Source: Siphonodentalium dalli (Eukaryota; Mollusca; Scaphopoda; Gadilida; Siphonodentaliidae). From it: DNA of 64,000 bases. Under the pieces are notes generated by a model, which saw only the letters and a program-made list of their open reading frames with translations, was not told the origin of the DNA and searched no databases. Shown here piece after piece: positions 11,316-23,844 of this stretch. A program made the position numbers and the translations under genes. The stretch is from the NCBI GenBank assembly GCA_032622095.1, contig CP136063.1, forward strand, positions 151,149,379 to 151,213,378, in the 5' to 3' direction. The number at the start of each line of letters is the position of its first letter. The first letter of the stretch is position 1.

Positions 11316-12872
11316 GGCCTAAAAAAAAAAGATGTTTGTTTCCGCTAACCCGACCGACCCTATTTTAAACCCCCGACCCTAAACTTTTTATTGCCATTGC
11401 AAAAAAAAAAAAATCGGACCGAAAAAAATATTTGTTTTTTTAGTTTTTTTTAAAAATTTAGGTTCCAATTCATATCATAACAATATGCAAAACATTAATA
11501 TATTTATATATATTGCCATAAGAAATTTAAGTTTACAAAAAGATTTAAGTTTAACAGTTGGAATCATACCGTACTGTAAAGTATCTTTGGCTTTATCTAG
11601 CTTTCATCTGTGAAAACTTCAAATAGTTTGAGTTCAGGTTTGTTATCATTCAGCCTTCAGACTTCAGTATTTCAATCAAATACAGTACAGGAACATTAAC
11701 AATTTGATCAAATCAACCTGATTATCAGGTGGGATCTCATAATACCAAATGAAAAATTAACATGATAATCATAGTCCATTGAACCAAAAGATATCTGACA
11801 ATATCGTATAAGCATTTCCAATCCATACATATAAAACAAGAGATCGACTGTCGGCCAGTGCATACCCTCTTAGCGCATACCGCCTGTTGTGGGCATATCT
11901 ATAACTTATGATTGCTATACTCAGACAGATGGACCCAAAAAATCAGAATTTTCATGTAAACAAAGATGAATAACTATAAAACAAAAAACCAAAACAAAAC
12001 AGTTGAATTAAATGTCCTCATAGTGGTGAACATACATATAAAATTTCATTGAGATCTGAGCATTACTGTTCAAGTTATGACCTCAGAACAGATGTTGGAT
12101 GGACCAAACAGCCAACATTTCCAGAAAAACAAAGATGAATAACTCTAGAATGGAAATGCGGAACAGAACAATGTAATCCTCTGTTGACTGTCCTCATCAT
12201 AGTAGTGAACATCCATACCAAATTTCATTGAGATCCCAGCACAACTGTTGAAGTTACGACATGAACAGACACCAGACGTACCAAAAAGCCAATATTTCCA
12301 GATAAACAAAGATGTATAAGTCTAGAATGGAAAATTCGAACAAAACGATGGAAACCTCTATTTAATTTCCTCATTGTAGTGAACATCCATACCTAATTTC
12401 ATTGAGATCCCAGCACAACTGTTGAAGTTACGACATGAACAGACACCAGACGGCCCAAAAAGCCAATATTTCCAGGAGGAGAAGGTGGTGTTCTGAAGCC
12501 AATCATTAAGAGATCGGTACAAGACAGTCACTCCAATTTGTGAACAGTGCAGCGGTGCTGGATTGACTCCAGTTGTCGCCAGACCATATGGGAAATATTA
12601 GGATTATCAAAGACTATATTAGTATATAGACTAGTATATATGTAAATATTAAAGCATATGTAAGATTGAATTGGAGTTTATAGTTTCTCTGTCATCTAGG
12701 TTAACATGATTGGGGCTTAGAAGTGCATAGTTTGGGTTATTGACAAGTATTATACAGTTATTTTTAAAGATACTGAAACAAAAAAGTTAACCGAAAAAAA
12801 AGTTAAGCCTACCTACCTACCCTAATTTTGTTCAGCTCGTTAGCGGAAACAAATGTAATTTTTTGTTAGGCC
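11316..12872. mobile_element. Harbinger-like non-autonomous TIR element, copy 2 (complete)
   Basis: The left end GGCCTAAAA...GTTTGTTTCCGCTAAC (11316-11349) is inverted at the right end GTTAGCGGAAACAAA...TTAGGCC (12838-12872). TCA flanks both sides (11313-11315 and 12873-12875) as a 3-bp target duplication. The body of about 1.56 kb carries no ORF of note. It contains an internal tandem stretch (about 11930-12475) and the segments shared with copy 1. The 3-bp duplication and GGCC ends suggest a PIF/Harbinger-mobilised element. Confidence 0.78.
11930..12475 (+). repeat. Three tandem units of about 175 bp inside the TIR element
   Basis: Each unit has 'aaacaaagatg(a/t)ataa', 'catacc(a/t)aatttcattgagatc' and 'gttgaagttacgac'. 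Copy 1 of the host element lacks this array, so it was gained or lost within the family. Confidence 0.65.
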
Positions 12873-13489
12873 TCATCATTTTCCAGTTAATGTTTTGTAA
12901 AAAGAACCAAAATTATGGTTTTAGAAGTCTGAACCCCAATTTTTGGGTTCAACCCCATTTCCCCCCAGATTGTACTCCCAAAACTTGATTTTGTTCTCTC
13001 ACATATAAGTTTAATTTACTATGCAATAATATTGACAATCATTGAATTTGTTCTATTTTAAAAACAGTTTAAGTGCTAACATAAGGGTTTCAGGGGCCCG
13101 AACCCCAAAGTTGTGTTGAAAACCCTTTGGTCAAAATTTTGACCTCCATTTTTCCAGATTTGACTACTAAAATACTTTTCTTCTGTCCAGTTCACCATAA
13201 TCTAGCAAGAATGCACTATGTGTAGCAAACTATCAGGACTCTAAGTCACCTTTAAATTTTAATAATCAGATTCACCATCTGAGAAATCATCCCCAGAACT
13301 CTGTTATAGTTATCACATAGTAAATATTCAGACAATAAGTTCAACAAAAGACCATAGGTCATTGAGCTTATTATCTTAAGACTTTTAAACATATTCCTCA
13401 ATAAATAGGGCTCCTTCTGAAATTTTATTTATCTGCTGTCTGCTTATATCACATTAACATCCCTCCAAATCAATAATAATAAAAGGTCA
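12873..13489. other. No gene recognised
   Basis: AT-rich, with repeated 'gaaccccaa...ttttg' phrases at about 12930 and 13090. No open frame with domain content is visible. Confidence 0.5.
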
Positions 13490-13990
13490 GCAGACCACAG
13501 TGTCCCCCGACAACGTGGCAAGTCGATGCCGCTTTGTTAAAGAAATTAAAAAAAATGTTGAAATTTTCTAAGTCGAAAAGGGTTAATAACTCCGTAAAAA
13601 AAATAATGTTTCCGTCATCTATATACATGTTGAACATCTTCAATATATGGGAAACAATATTCTGAAGTTTCAAATCTCTAGGATGAAAACTGTAGGAGTA
13701 GTTGATTACACCATGAAGGTGCCCTCATACTGAAAATTGTAAAATAATGTTGAAATTTTCTATGTCGAAAAGGGTTAATAATTCCGTCAATTTTTTTTTT
13801 TTCCGTCATCTATATACATGTTGCACATCTTCAATATATGGGCGACAAAATTCCGAAGGTTCAAATCTCTGGGATGAAATCTGTAGGAGGAGATGATTAC
13901 ACCATGAAGGTACTCAAAAGTGTGACGGACGAACGGACGGACGGAGCCCGTTTCTATAGTCCCCCAAAAAATAATTTTTCGGGGGACAAT
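13490..13990 (-). repeat. CCCCCGA-ended repeat, inverted relative to 38888-39195
   Basis: GTGTCCCCCGACAACGTGGC near 13500 and TTTCGGGGGACAATA near 13978 bound two units that share 'ttgaaattttctaagtcgaaaagggttaataa' phrases and 'atatacatgttg(a/c)acatcttcaatatatggg'. A (GACG)n-like run lies near one end. The reverse-complement copy is at 38888-39195. Confidence 0.7.
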
Positions 13991-14340
13991 AATTCCGATG
14001 TACAGTTTTTACCTGACTGAGAGAACCCATTTAGTATAGAAAGGGGTAACAAGAATTATGTTTCACTTAACACCCTGTAACACGAATGGTCAGTTAGGTT
14101 GATGGCACATTAGCACAACAGAACAAATTTGGTTTCATAGACCCACTCGTCTAAATGAATTCCCAGTGAAGATTATTCTTGTCATTGAAAATTGACATAT
14201 AGCCTCATAGGGGTAAAATGATCTGAGGATTGCCATTGACCATAAAGGGGGGGGGGGGGGGCTTAAAATTTATATTAACACTAGCTATGGTACCTAAAGG
14301 GGGGGGGGCTTAAAATTGATATTAACACTAGCTGGGGTAC
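13991..14340. repeat. G-tract region
   Basis: Poly-G runs at about 14248-14260 and 14300-14308 sit in a duplicated phrase 'cttaaaattnatattaacactagct'. There is no gene. Confidence 0.6.
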
Positions 14341-15560
14341 CTGACGTTGCTCGGGTGAAAAGAGTGTAATTTATTAGTGGCCCTTCAACTTCAAGTCATT
14401 TAAAATAACTATTAGTCATCTGGGATAATCATCACCTGTTGCATGACTCTCTGCATAAAGTTACATCTATCTTTTTAGTTGATAACAAACGCTCTTTAAA
14501 TCATATGAGGTCAACAGAACATATCCCGTGACATTCCCTGCGTCATTTAACTTTTGTGCACAAATTTCCCCACATATCTTTTGGACTGATCATAAATGCT
14601 CTTTATTTATCATATAATTTATTAGTCCCCCTTTAAGTCATCTGAAGTCAAAAGTGTCTATTCCATGACATTCCCCTGGTCAGTTGACCCATATGTACCA
14701 ATTGTCCTACATATCTCCTTAGCTGATAAGGAATGCTCTTTATTGCTCATATTTTCCCTTTTAAGTCGTTTGAGGTCAACGGCATCTGACTCATGACATT
14801 CTCTACCTGTCAATTATCCTGTGTTTCAATTTTCACAGATCAGATTGCAACCATTTTTGGGTATTTAATTAATTATTTAGTTAAATTAATTACTAGTGCC
14901 CTTTTAAGACATCTGAGCTCAACAGGACCTATCTAATAAGATTTCTCGGGTCAAATTACCAATATATACACATTTTCAACTCCAACCATTTAGTCGCCTT
15001 CAGCCAAAATATATATAAGATCATTATTAGTGGCCTTTTAAGACATCTAAGGTGAACGGGTCCTATCCAATAAATCTCACCATGTCAAATTACCTGTATA
15101 TACAAATTTTAAGCTCCGACGGTCCAGCATTTGGTCGCCTATAACTTATATAAAGTGGACAAACAAACATACAAACAAAATTGAATTTTATTAATAGTAT
15201 AAGTGTAGTCTCCTGGTCCGGGGTTGTGTGCATAAAAAAAGAATGTACCCTCACTTTGACTTCAGATGTTGATAGTCGAATGGTTATTAATGATTTATTT
15301 ATTTTTGGTCAGGCGATATGGTTCATGGTCATTTACTGCCATTTTGAAATCCAGGGGAATATCATGGGATAGGTGCCTTTGACCTCAGATGACTTAAATG
15401 GGGACTATAAATACATTATATTAACATAGACGATCAATGAAGTGCATAAATATTATCAGCTCGGAAGATATGTGGCATCATTGGCACGCATTGGGATAGT
15501 CGTTGACCTCAGATGACTTAAGGAGGCTTAATAATTAGCAATAAAGAGCATTTATTATCA
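14340..15560. repeat. Imperfect tandem array, period about 120-160 bp
   Basis: Recurrent phrases 'catctgaggtcaac', 'atgacattccc' and 'gctgataa...aatgctctttatt' mark about eight diverged units. The orientation changes near 15180, after which the complementary phrase 'cctcagatgactta' appears. No protein-coding content is visible. Confidence 0.6.
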
Positions 15561-16124
15561 ACTTAAAGATGCATAATCCAATTAAGCACCCCTCAATTAC
15601 TATTTATTTTGATTCGAGTGTAAAAACTATTTGATTCAAGTCGAGGAACCCACCTATCAAATCTCAGAGTTATTAGATATCAATTTTAAAAATTTATTAT
15701 TTGTCACCATCAGGAATTATTAGTGGCCCAGTAAACAGCCGACAATCTCAGACGATATTTCGTATGAAGATGGATAACTCTAAATCAAGAGGCTTTCTTT
15801 TGATAATAAGGCCAAATTTCATCAAACAACTTGTTGATAAATAACACATTTAGGGCAATTTTATACTATAGTTGACAGTGGTTAGCATTATTTTTGGGCA
15901 AATAATTGTTCTGATAACTGAAGCGGTATTTCTAAAATTGTTGTTGTTGTTGGAATCTGATTATATGGGGACCATCGAATCGGATTGAGTACCTTTAAAA
16001 GATAGAGGTAACTTTATCAGAGGTATTTCTTACCTCAGGTGACTAATACTAATTAATTTAAATGACATGAAGGGGCACTAGTTAATAATATTAATATTCG
16101 ACTTAAATGGAGATTCATGGAGAT
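15561..16124. other. No gene recognised
   Basis: AT-rich sequence without a coherent frame or strong repeat. Confidence 0.5.
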
Positions 16125-16535
16125 CATATTCCACCAGTACAATACATGGGAACTTTTTGAAGTTTTGACAGGAAACCTTATAAATTTGAAAAATAACGTG
16201 TGGAATATATTTCTTAGTTGTTAATTGTTCCTTAATAATGTACTTCTCTGTATATTGCATGCTTTTCTCTTACTTTTGTGAACCGATATCGCAATAAACA
16301 TCAAATTAATTACCCAGGAGAAATGCCATAATTGGAATCGACTCAAAGCAAAATCGCTCTCAATTTCACTTAAATCGTGAAATTTTGAGTTGGGATCTTC
16401 ACCTACAGTGAAGTACATCACTAAGGAATGGATAATAAACAAGAAATATATTCCTGCATTATGTATTCGTCTTTATAAGGTTCCCTGTCAAAACTTCAAA
16501 AAGTTCCAAGATTTTTTACTGGTGGAAGCCCCATT
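16125..16535. repeat. Foldback repeat, arms about 115-130 bp
   Basis: Sequence around 16140-16250 (aactttttgaagttttgaca...) is the diverged reverse complement of 16405-16520 (tgtcaaaacttcaaaaagtt). The loop is about 150 bp. The 16400-16640 ORF is a by-product of this arm. Confidence 0.7.
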
Positions 16536-17089
16536 TCATTACTGGAGTTTAATATGGTCCTTGTTAACAATTTTGCCAATTATTCTCCACATATATATAT
16601 ATGCATTAGGTCAAACAAAAAACATTTATATTTGTTTCTAACTTCTGGCCGACCATTAAAATAGCTGTCGACCCTAATATGAATTTGTTATAGCCATGTT
16701 GCCAGATGGAACATATCATAGAATTCAATTTAAAATTGCAGAGGTCTAATTAAGGATCTAGGTGCTTATAGGGGAAGTTTTTCCTAAATTAAAATTGGGG
16801 GTGAATTATCGACCCAAACTTTCAATTTCATTTGGATTGCGGGTGGGGTTTCTCCCCAAATTTTCAATTTCACTTGGATTACGGGTGTGGTACATATGGC
16901 CAGCTCCTAGACAGGGAAGTTCTGCCTACCAAGATTCCAACTAACATGGTGAACATATGTATAAATGTTTATGCGTGCCAGAAGGTGGGTCTATTTTTCT
17001 TATTGAGTAGTATAACTCATATAAAATATTCCGGAGATCAGGCAATATATACATACAAGTTGTTGGAGCGCTCAGTGCAGGGAAGGGAA
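16536..17089. other. No gene recognised
   Basis: 'tttcaatttca(c/t)ttggatt(a/g)cgggt' is doubled at about 16818-16885. Otherwise the sequence is unremarkable. Confidence 0.45.
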
Positions 17090-17590
17090 TAGGAAGCTCA
17101 TTGCGCAAACTTTGTAAAGTTTGAGCTATTGCCATGGCTTTGTCGTCCGTGTGTGCGTGTGTGCGTAAGGCATCAACAATAGAGGCTACAGGTCGTACCT
17201 TTGATCGGATCATTATGAAATTTGTCATAGCTGTTGACATCAACATTTGTACCGGAATGATTCATTTTGGGGTCATTCGGAAAAAAAAACATGGCCGCCA
17301 GCGGCCATCTTAGATTTCAAAATTCAATCCATTAGCACGGGCTACAGGCCGTACTTTTCGTCTGATCGTCATGAAATTTGTCATGGATGTTAATATTCAC
17401 ATGTAGATGGGAACGAGTAATTTTGGGGTCATTCGGCCAAAAAACATGGCTGCCAGCAGCCATCTTCGCTTTTTACTCTTTGCATGACTAAATCCTTTAG
17501 CACGGGCTACAGGTCGTACCTTTAGTCAGATCATCATAAAATTTGTCATGGATGTTAACAATGACATGTAGATGGGAACGAGTCATTTTT
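17090..17590 (+). repeat. Hairpin-headed satellite element, degraded copy (3 units)
   Basis: A decayed head (agctcattgcgcaaactttgtaaagtttgagc) is followed by three array units with the phrase 'acatgtagatgggaacgagt'. The next head interrupts the last unit after 'gagtcatttt' at 17590. Confidence 0.7.
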
Positions 17591-17995
17591 AGCTCAACTT
17601 TACTTTGTAAAGTTTGAGCTATTGCCATGGCTTTGTCGTCCGTCGTCCGTGTGTACGTGTGTACGTGTATACGTAAGGCGTCAACAATGCAGGCTACAGG
17701 TCGTACCTTTGGTCGGATCATTATGAAATTTGTCATAGCTGTTGACTAAATCCTTTAGCATGGGCTACAGGTCGTACCTTTAGTCTGATTGACATGTAGA
17801 TGGGATACAATCATTTTGGGGTCATTCGGCCGAAGACATGGTCGTCAGCAGCCATCTTGGATTTTACTTTTCTCTTCATGTCTATAAACTAGTATTAGAC
17901 ATTCAACTTTCCACATTCCTAAGCGCTCCATTGACTGTAATATATTAAATGATTCCCTTTCCAAGTTGAGCTACAGTGTCATTGACACTTTCATT
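17591..17995 (+). mobile_element. Hairpin-headed satellite element, shortest copy
   Basis: A complete head (AGCTCAACTTTACTTTGTAA and on, self-complementary with AAAGTTTGAGCT), a GTCC/GTGT-rich stretch and one to two units are followed by the tail. The tail holds CAAGTTGAGCT, the 3' hairpin AGTGTCATTGACACT, and the terminal TTCATT. At about 405 bp it shows the minimal form of the family. Its last 250 bp are almost identical to the tail of the copy ending at 23844. Confidence 0.75.
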
Positions 17996-18169
17996 TAGGC
18001 TCTCATTTGAATATGCCAGAAAAACAACAATGTTTTTTCAGATTCATTTGAAATTTTGACACTTTGAATAAATACCTTTGTCCGAACTTAAAAAAAAAAA
18101 AAAATAAATAAAAAAAAAAAAAAAATTGTCAAATTTTTGTGGGTTTATTTTGCTGGTGCTTCTGTTGAC

Positions 18170-18588
18170 TATAGACAACAACAAGTCCAAATATTCGCAG
18201 ATTCCATTGTTTTTTCCAAAAACCTTTGAGGTTGCTACTGGAAGCTTTTGTATCAAATATACACTTCAAGAATTAAATTATTCTTCTTGTTGTCGTATAC
18301 AGGCCATCTGAACAATCTCATGAGATATTCTTCGGACACCTCATCAAACTGTTAAGAAATCTTCCACAATGGACAACAATAATCTGCACTGGTGATTTCA
18401 ATATCAACATCCATCAGGAAAAATATGTGTCTCAAGTTGAAAATATCTTCAAAATTAATCAATCTGTTGTGCAGCCGACACATATACTTGGAGGAACACT
18501 TGACCTACTTCTCTCTAATCAAATGGACACACATGCTTTTCCAGTTCTGTACACAGACCACCATGTGATATGGGCTGTCAAGAAGTAG
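18170..18588 (+). pseudogene. EEP endonuclease fragment (Helentron- or LINE-derived)
   Basis: Two short frames joined by a shift near 18280 carry an exonuclease-endonuclease-phosphatase domain remnant: VVVYRPSEQS, then TIICTGDFNINIH (catalytic Asp/Asn), QPTHILGGTLDLLLSN, and YTDHHVIWAVKK followed by TAG at 18586-18588. The 'QPTH...G(G/S)TLD' and 'Y(T/S)DHH' spacing is the pattern seen in endonucleases attached to Helentron and some LINE polyproteins. No helicase or Rep sequence is visible nearby. It lies between two hairpin-headed satellite elements (ending at 17995, starting at 18868), which makes a Helentron source attractive. That link is an inference. Confidence 0.65.
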
Positions 18589-18867
18589 AATGTCATTCCA
18601 AGAGTATCCCATGACCAGTACCTAAAATGAGTTCGCAAGCCAGGCTTTTTGACAAAATCCCACCTCTTGTTTAGCACATACTGAGAACGCAAACATTATT
18701 GATAATGCACTTCCCCAACTGCACAATTCGGCGGGGGATACCGCCGTCTGCGACTGCTTGTTTGATCTGAACCAAAGTTGGTATATGTGTGTTTCTCAGC
18801 CAAAAATACATGCCAAGTTCAATATAGGTTCGGTCCAATTATTCTTACATGAGTTACAGCCATTTTT
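18589..18867 (+). repeat. Flank repeat before the large array
   Basis: The phrase at 18790-18867 (aaaatacatgccaagttcaatataggttcg...acatgagttacagcc) recurs diverged at about 23888-23950 and 45786-45845. It is another dispersed repeat, into whose T-run the next element is inserted. Confidence 0.5.
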
Positions 18868-21800
18868 AGCTCAACTTTACTTTGTAAAGTTTGAGCTATT
18901 GCCATGGCTTGGTATCCGTCGTCCGTGTGTGTGTGCGTGATGCGTCAACAATTTCCTTTAGCACGGGCTACAGTTCGTACCTTTGGTCCGATTATTATGA
19001 AATTTGTCATGGATGTTGACATTGACATGTAGATGAGAACGAGTCATTTTGGGGTCATTCGGAAAAAAAACATGGCCGCCAGTGGCCATCTTGGATTTCA
19101 AAATTCAATCCATTAGCACGGGCTACAGGCCGTACTGTTCGTCTTAATGTCATGAAATTTGTCATGGATGTTAATAATGACATGTAGATGGGAACGAGTA
19201 ATTTTGGGGTCATTTGGCCAAAAACATGGCCGCCGGCAGCCATCTTAGATTTTACTCTTTGCATGACTAAATCCTTTGACACGGGCTACAGGTCGTACCT
19301 TTAGTCTGATCATCATAAAATTTGTCATGCATGTTAACAATGACATGTAGATGGGAACGAGTCATTTTGAGGTCATTCGGCCAATAAACATGGCCGCCAG
19401 CAGCCATCTTGGATTTTACTCTTTGTATGACTAAATCCTTTAGCACGGGCTACAGGTCGTACATTTAGTCTGATCATCATAAAATTTGTCATGGCTGTTG
19501 AAATTGGAATGTAGATGGGAACGAGTCATTTTGGGGTCATTCGAACAAAAACATGGCCGCCAGTGGCCATCTTGGATTTCAAAATTTAATCCATTAGTAC
19601 GGGCTACAGGTCGTACTGTTCGTCTGATCATCATGAAATTTGTCATGGATGATAATATTGACATGTAGATGGGAACGAGTAATTTTGGGGTCATTCGGCC
19701 AAAAAACATGGCGCCAGCAGCCATCTTGGATTTTACTCTTTGTATGACTAAATAATTTAGCACGGGCTGCAGGTCGTACCTTTAGTCTGATCATCATAAA
19801 ATTTGTCATGAATGTTAATAATGACATGTAGATGGGAACGAGTCATTTTGGGGTCATTCGGCCAAAAAACATGGCCGCCAGCAGCCATTTTGGATTTTAC
19901 TCTTTGTATGACTAAATCCTTTAGCACGGGCTACAGGTCGTACCTTTAGTCTGATCATCATAAAATTTGTCGTGAATGTTAATAATGACATGTAGATGGG
20001 AACGAGTCATTTTGGGGTCATTCGGCCAAAAAACATGGCCGCCAGCAGCCATCTTGGATTTTACTCTTTGTATGACTAAATCCTTTAGCACGGGCTACAG
20101 GTCGTACCTTTAGTCTGATCATCATAAACTTTGTCATGGCTGTTGAAATTGGAATGTAAATGGGAACGAGTCATTTTGGGGTCATTCTGACAAAAAACAT
20201 GGCCACCAGCGGACATCTTGGATTTCAAAATTTAATCCATTAGCACGGGCCACAGGTCGTACTGTTCTTCTGATCATCATGTAATTGGTCATGGATGTTA
20301 ATATTGACATGTAGATGGGAACAAGTAATTTCGGGGTCATTCGGCCAAAAAACATGGCCGCCAGCAGCCATCTTGGATTTTACTCTTTGTATGACTAAAT
20401 CCTTTAGCACGGGCTACAGGTCGTACCTTTAGTCTGATTATCATAAAATTTGTCATGGATGTTAACGATTACATGTAGATGGGAACGACTCATTTTGGGG
20501 TCATTCGGCCGAAAACATGGCCGCCAGCAGCCATCTTGGATTTTACTCTTTGTATGACTAAATTCTTTAGCACGGGCTACATGTCGTACCTTTAGTCTGA
20601 ACATCATAAAATTTTACATGAATGTTAATAATGACATGTAGATGGGAGCGAGTCATTTTAAGGTCATTCGGCCAAAAAACATGGCCACCAGCAGCCATCT
20701 TGGATTTTACTCTTTGTATGACTAAATCCTTTAGCACAGGCTACAGGTCGTAACTTTAGTCTTATCATCATGAAATTTTTCATGGTTGTTGAAATTGGAA
20801 TGTAGATGGGAACGAGTCATTTTGGGGTCATTCGGACAAAAAACATGGCCGCCAGTGGCCATCTTTGATTTCAAATTTCAATGCATTAGCACGGGCTACA
20901 GGCCGTACTGTTCGCCTGATCATCATGAAATTTGTCATGGATGTTAATATTGAGATGTAGATGGGAACGATTAATTTTTGGGTCATTCGGCCAAAAAACA
21001 TGGCCCCCAGCAGCCATCTTGGATTTTACTCTTTGTATGACTAGATCCTTTTGCACAGGCTACAGGTCGTACCTTTAGGAATCACGGAACTAAATGGTTT
21101 CCCATAGGCGACAGTGTTAACGTTTCGGCCAAATTCGCCGAATTGAAGCCTGCAGGCCATACCAGTGATGTTTACCCAGCTAGATTGACACCAGTCGATC
21201 ACGAAAATGCAAGAAAAATCATAGGTCATGTGTTTACTTTTTAAAATAAATCCCCAAGTGTACGACAGGGCTATCTCACAGCCAAATTTGATCTGGAAAA
21301 ACCCAGATCTACAACAGCTAGTTAAATACATTTCCCGCTCACAAAAATCCGTTCCCCCATTCATTCACCAGTTTAAATTATTTAGATATTATGTACAAAT
21401 CAAATAAACGCGATGTCATCCTTTAATAACGTGTCGCATGTATCAGGTGAAGGTCATTCTTCAGTTACCTTCACCTTTAGGGTTCCACGGTGTACTCGCT
21501 CCCCGACTCTAGAACACTTTTAGCTCCCTGATTCCTTTAGTCTTATCATCATGAAACTTGTCATGGATGTTAACAATGACATGTAGATGGGAAGGAGTCA
21601 TTTTGAGGTCATTCGGTCAAAAAACATGGCCGCCAGCAGCCATCTTGGATTTTACTCTTTGTATGACTAGATCCTTTAGCACAGGCTACAGGTCGTACCT
21701 TTAGTCTGATCATCATAAAATTTGTCATGAATGTTAACAATGACATGTAGATGGGAACGAGTTATTTTGGGGTCATTCGGCCAAAAAACATGGCCACCAG

Positions 21801-23844
21801 AAGCCATCTTGGATTTTACTCTTTGTATGACTAAATCCTTTAGCACGGACTACAGGTCGTACCTTGAGTCTGATCATCATGAAATTTTTCATGGCTGTTG
21901 AAATTGGAATGTAGATGGGAACGAGTTATTTTGGGGTCATTTGGATGAAAAACATGGCCGCCAGTGGCCATCTTTGATTTCAAAATTCAATCCATTAGCA
22001 CAGGCTACAGGTCGTACTGTTCGTCTGATCATCATAAAATTTGTCATGAATGTTAATATTGACATGTAGATGGGAACATTTAATTTTGGGGTCATTCGGC
22101 CAAAAAATTTGACCGCAGCAGCCATCTTGGATTTTACTCTTTGTATGACTAAATCATTTAGCACGGGCTACAGGTCGTACCTTTAGTCTGATCATCATAA
22201 AATTTGTCATGGATGTTAACGATCACATTTAGATGGGAACGACTCATTTTGGGGTCATTCGGCCGAAAACATGGCCGCCAGCAGCCATCTTGGATTTTAC
22301 TCTTTGTATGACTAAATCCTTTAGCACAGGCTACAGGTCGTAACTTTAGTCTTATCATCATGAAATTTTTCATGGTTGTTGAAATTGGAATGTAGATGGG
22401 AACGAGTCATTTTGGGGTCATTCGGACAAAAAACATGGCCGCCAGTGGCCATCTTTGATTTCAAATTTCAATGTATTAGCACGGGCTACAGGCCGTACTG
22501 TTCGCCTGATCATCATGAAATTAGTCATGGATGTTAATATTGAGATGTAGATGGGAACGATTAATTTTTGGGTCATTCGGCCAAAAAACATGGCCGCCAG
22601 CAGCCATCTTGGATTTTACTCTTTGTATGACTAGATCCTTTTGCACAGGCTACAGGTCGTACCTTTAGTCTTATCATCATGAAATTTGTCATGGATGTTA
22701 ACAATGACATGTAGATGGGAAGGAGTCATTTTGAGGTCATTCGGCCAAAAAACATGGCCGCCAGCAGCCATCTTGGATTTTACTCTTTGTATGACTAGAT
22801 CCTTTAGCACAGGCTACAGGTCGTACCTTTTGTCTGATCATCATAAAATTTGTCATGAATGTTAACAATGACATGTAGATGGGAACGAGTTATTTTGGGG
22901 AATTCGGCCAAAAAACATGGCCACCAGAAGCCATCTTGGATTTTACTCTTTGTATGACTAAATCCTTTAGCACGGACTACAGGTCGTACCTTGAGTCTGA
23001 TCATCATGAAATTTTTCATGGCTGTTGAAATTGGAATGTAGATGGGAACGAGTTATTTTGGGGTCATTTGGATGAAAAACATGGCCGCCAGTGGCCATCT
23101 TTGATTTCAAAATTCAATCCATTAGCACAGGCTATAGGTCGTACTGTTCGTCTGATCATAATAAAATTTGTCATGGATGTTAATATTGACATGTAGATGG
23201 GAACATTTAATTTTGGGGTCATTCGGCCAAAAAATATGACCGCAGCAGCCATCTTGGATTTTACTCTTTGTATGACTAAATCATTTAGCACGGGCTACAG
23301 GTCGTAGCTTTAGTCTGATCATCATAAAATTTGTCATGGATGTTAACAATGACATGTAGATGGGAACGAGTCATTTTGGGGTCATTCGTCCAAAAAACAT
23401 GGCCACCAGCGACCATCTTTGATTTCAAAATTCAATCCATTAGCACAGGCTACAGGTCGTACCTTTAGTCTGATCATCATAAAAATTGTCATGGATGTTA
23501 GCAATGACATGTAGATGGGAACGAGTCATTTTGGGGTCATTTGTCCAAAAAACATGGCCGCCAGCAGCCATCTTGGATTTTACTCTTTGTATGACTAAAT
23601 TCTTTAGCATGGGCTACAGGTCGTACCTTTAGTCTGATTGACATGTAGATGGGATACAATCATTTTGGGGTCATTCGGCCGAAGACATGGCCGTCAGCAG
23701 CCATCTTGGATTTTACTTTTCTCTTCATGTCTATAAACTAGTATTAGACATTCAACTTTCCACATTCCTAATCGCTCCATTGACTGTAATACATTAAATT
23801 ATTCCCTTTCCAAGTTGAGCTACAGTGTCATTGAAACTTTCATT
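18868..23844 (+). mobile_element. Hairpin-headed satellite element, largest copy (about 27 units)
   Basis: The head AGCTCAACTTTACTTTGTAA follows CATTTTT. The body then has about 27 hand-counted repeats of the motif GTAGATGGGA in two unit types. The 165-bp type reads CAGCAGCCAT...TTTTACTCTTTGTATGACTAAATCC, and the 155-bp type reads CAGTGGCCAT...TTTCAAAATTCAATCCATTAGC. The tail has CAAGTTGAGCT, a hairpin (slightly mutated here: AGTGTCATTGAAACT), and ends TTCATT. A 456-bp foreign element sits at 21079-21534. The many minus-strand ORFs of 60-107 codons across this region are translations of the array and show no selection pattern for a gene. Confidence 0.85.
21079..21534. mobile_element. 456-bp TIR insertion inside a satellite unit
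   Basis: The termini GAATCACGGAACTAAA and TTTTAGCTCCCTGATTC are imperfect inverted repeats. CTTTAG occurs on both sides (21073-21078 and 21535-21540). An otherwise near-identical stretch at about 22655-22680 reads 'gtacctttagtcttatc' without the insert, so it is an empty site. No ORF of note is present apart from a 107-codon antisense frame that continues into the satellite. The family is unknown; a duplication of 4-6 bp is possible because the edge bases are ambiguous. Confidence 0.8.

Noticed and set aside
16390-16641. 83-codon plus ORF matching part of a minus ORF at 16078-16442
   Set aside because: The resemblance arises because they lie on opposite arms of one foldback repeat.
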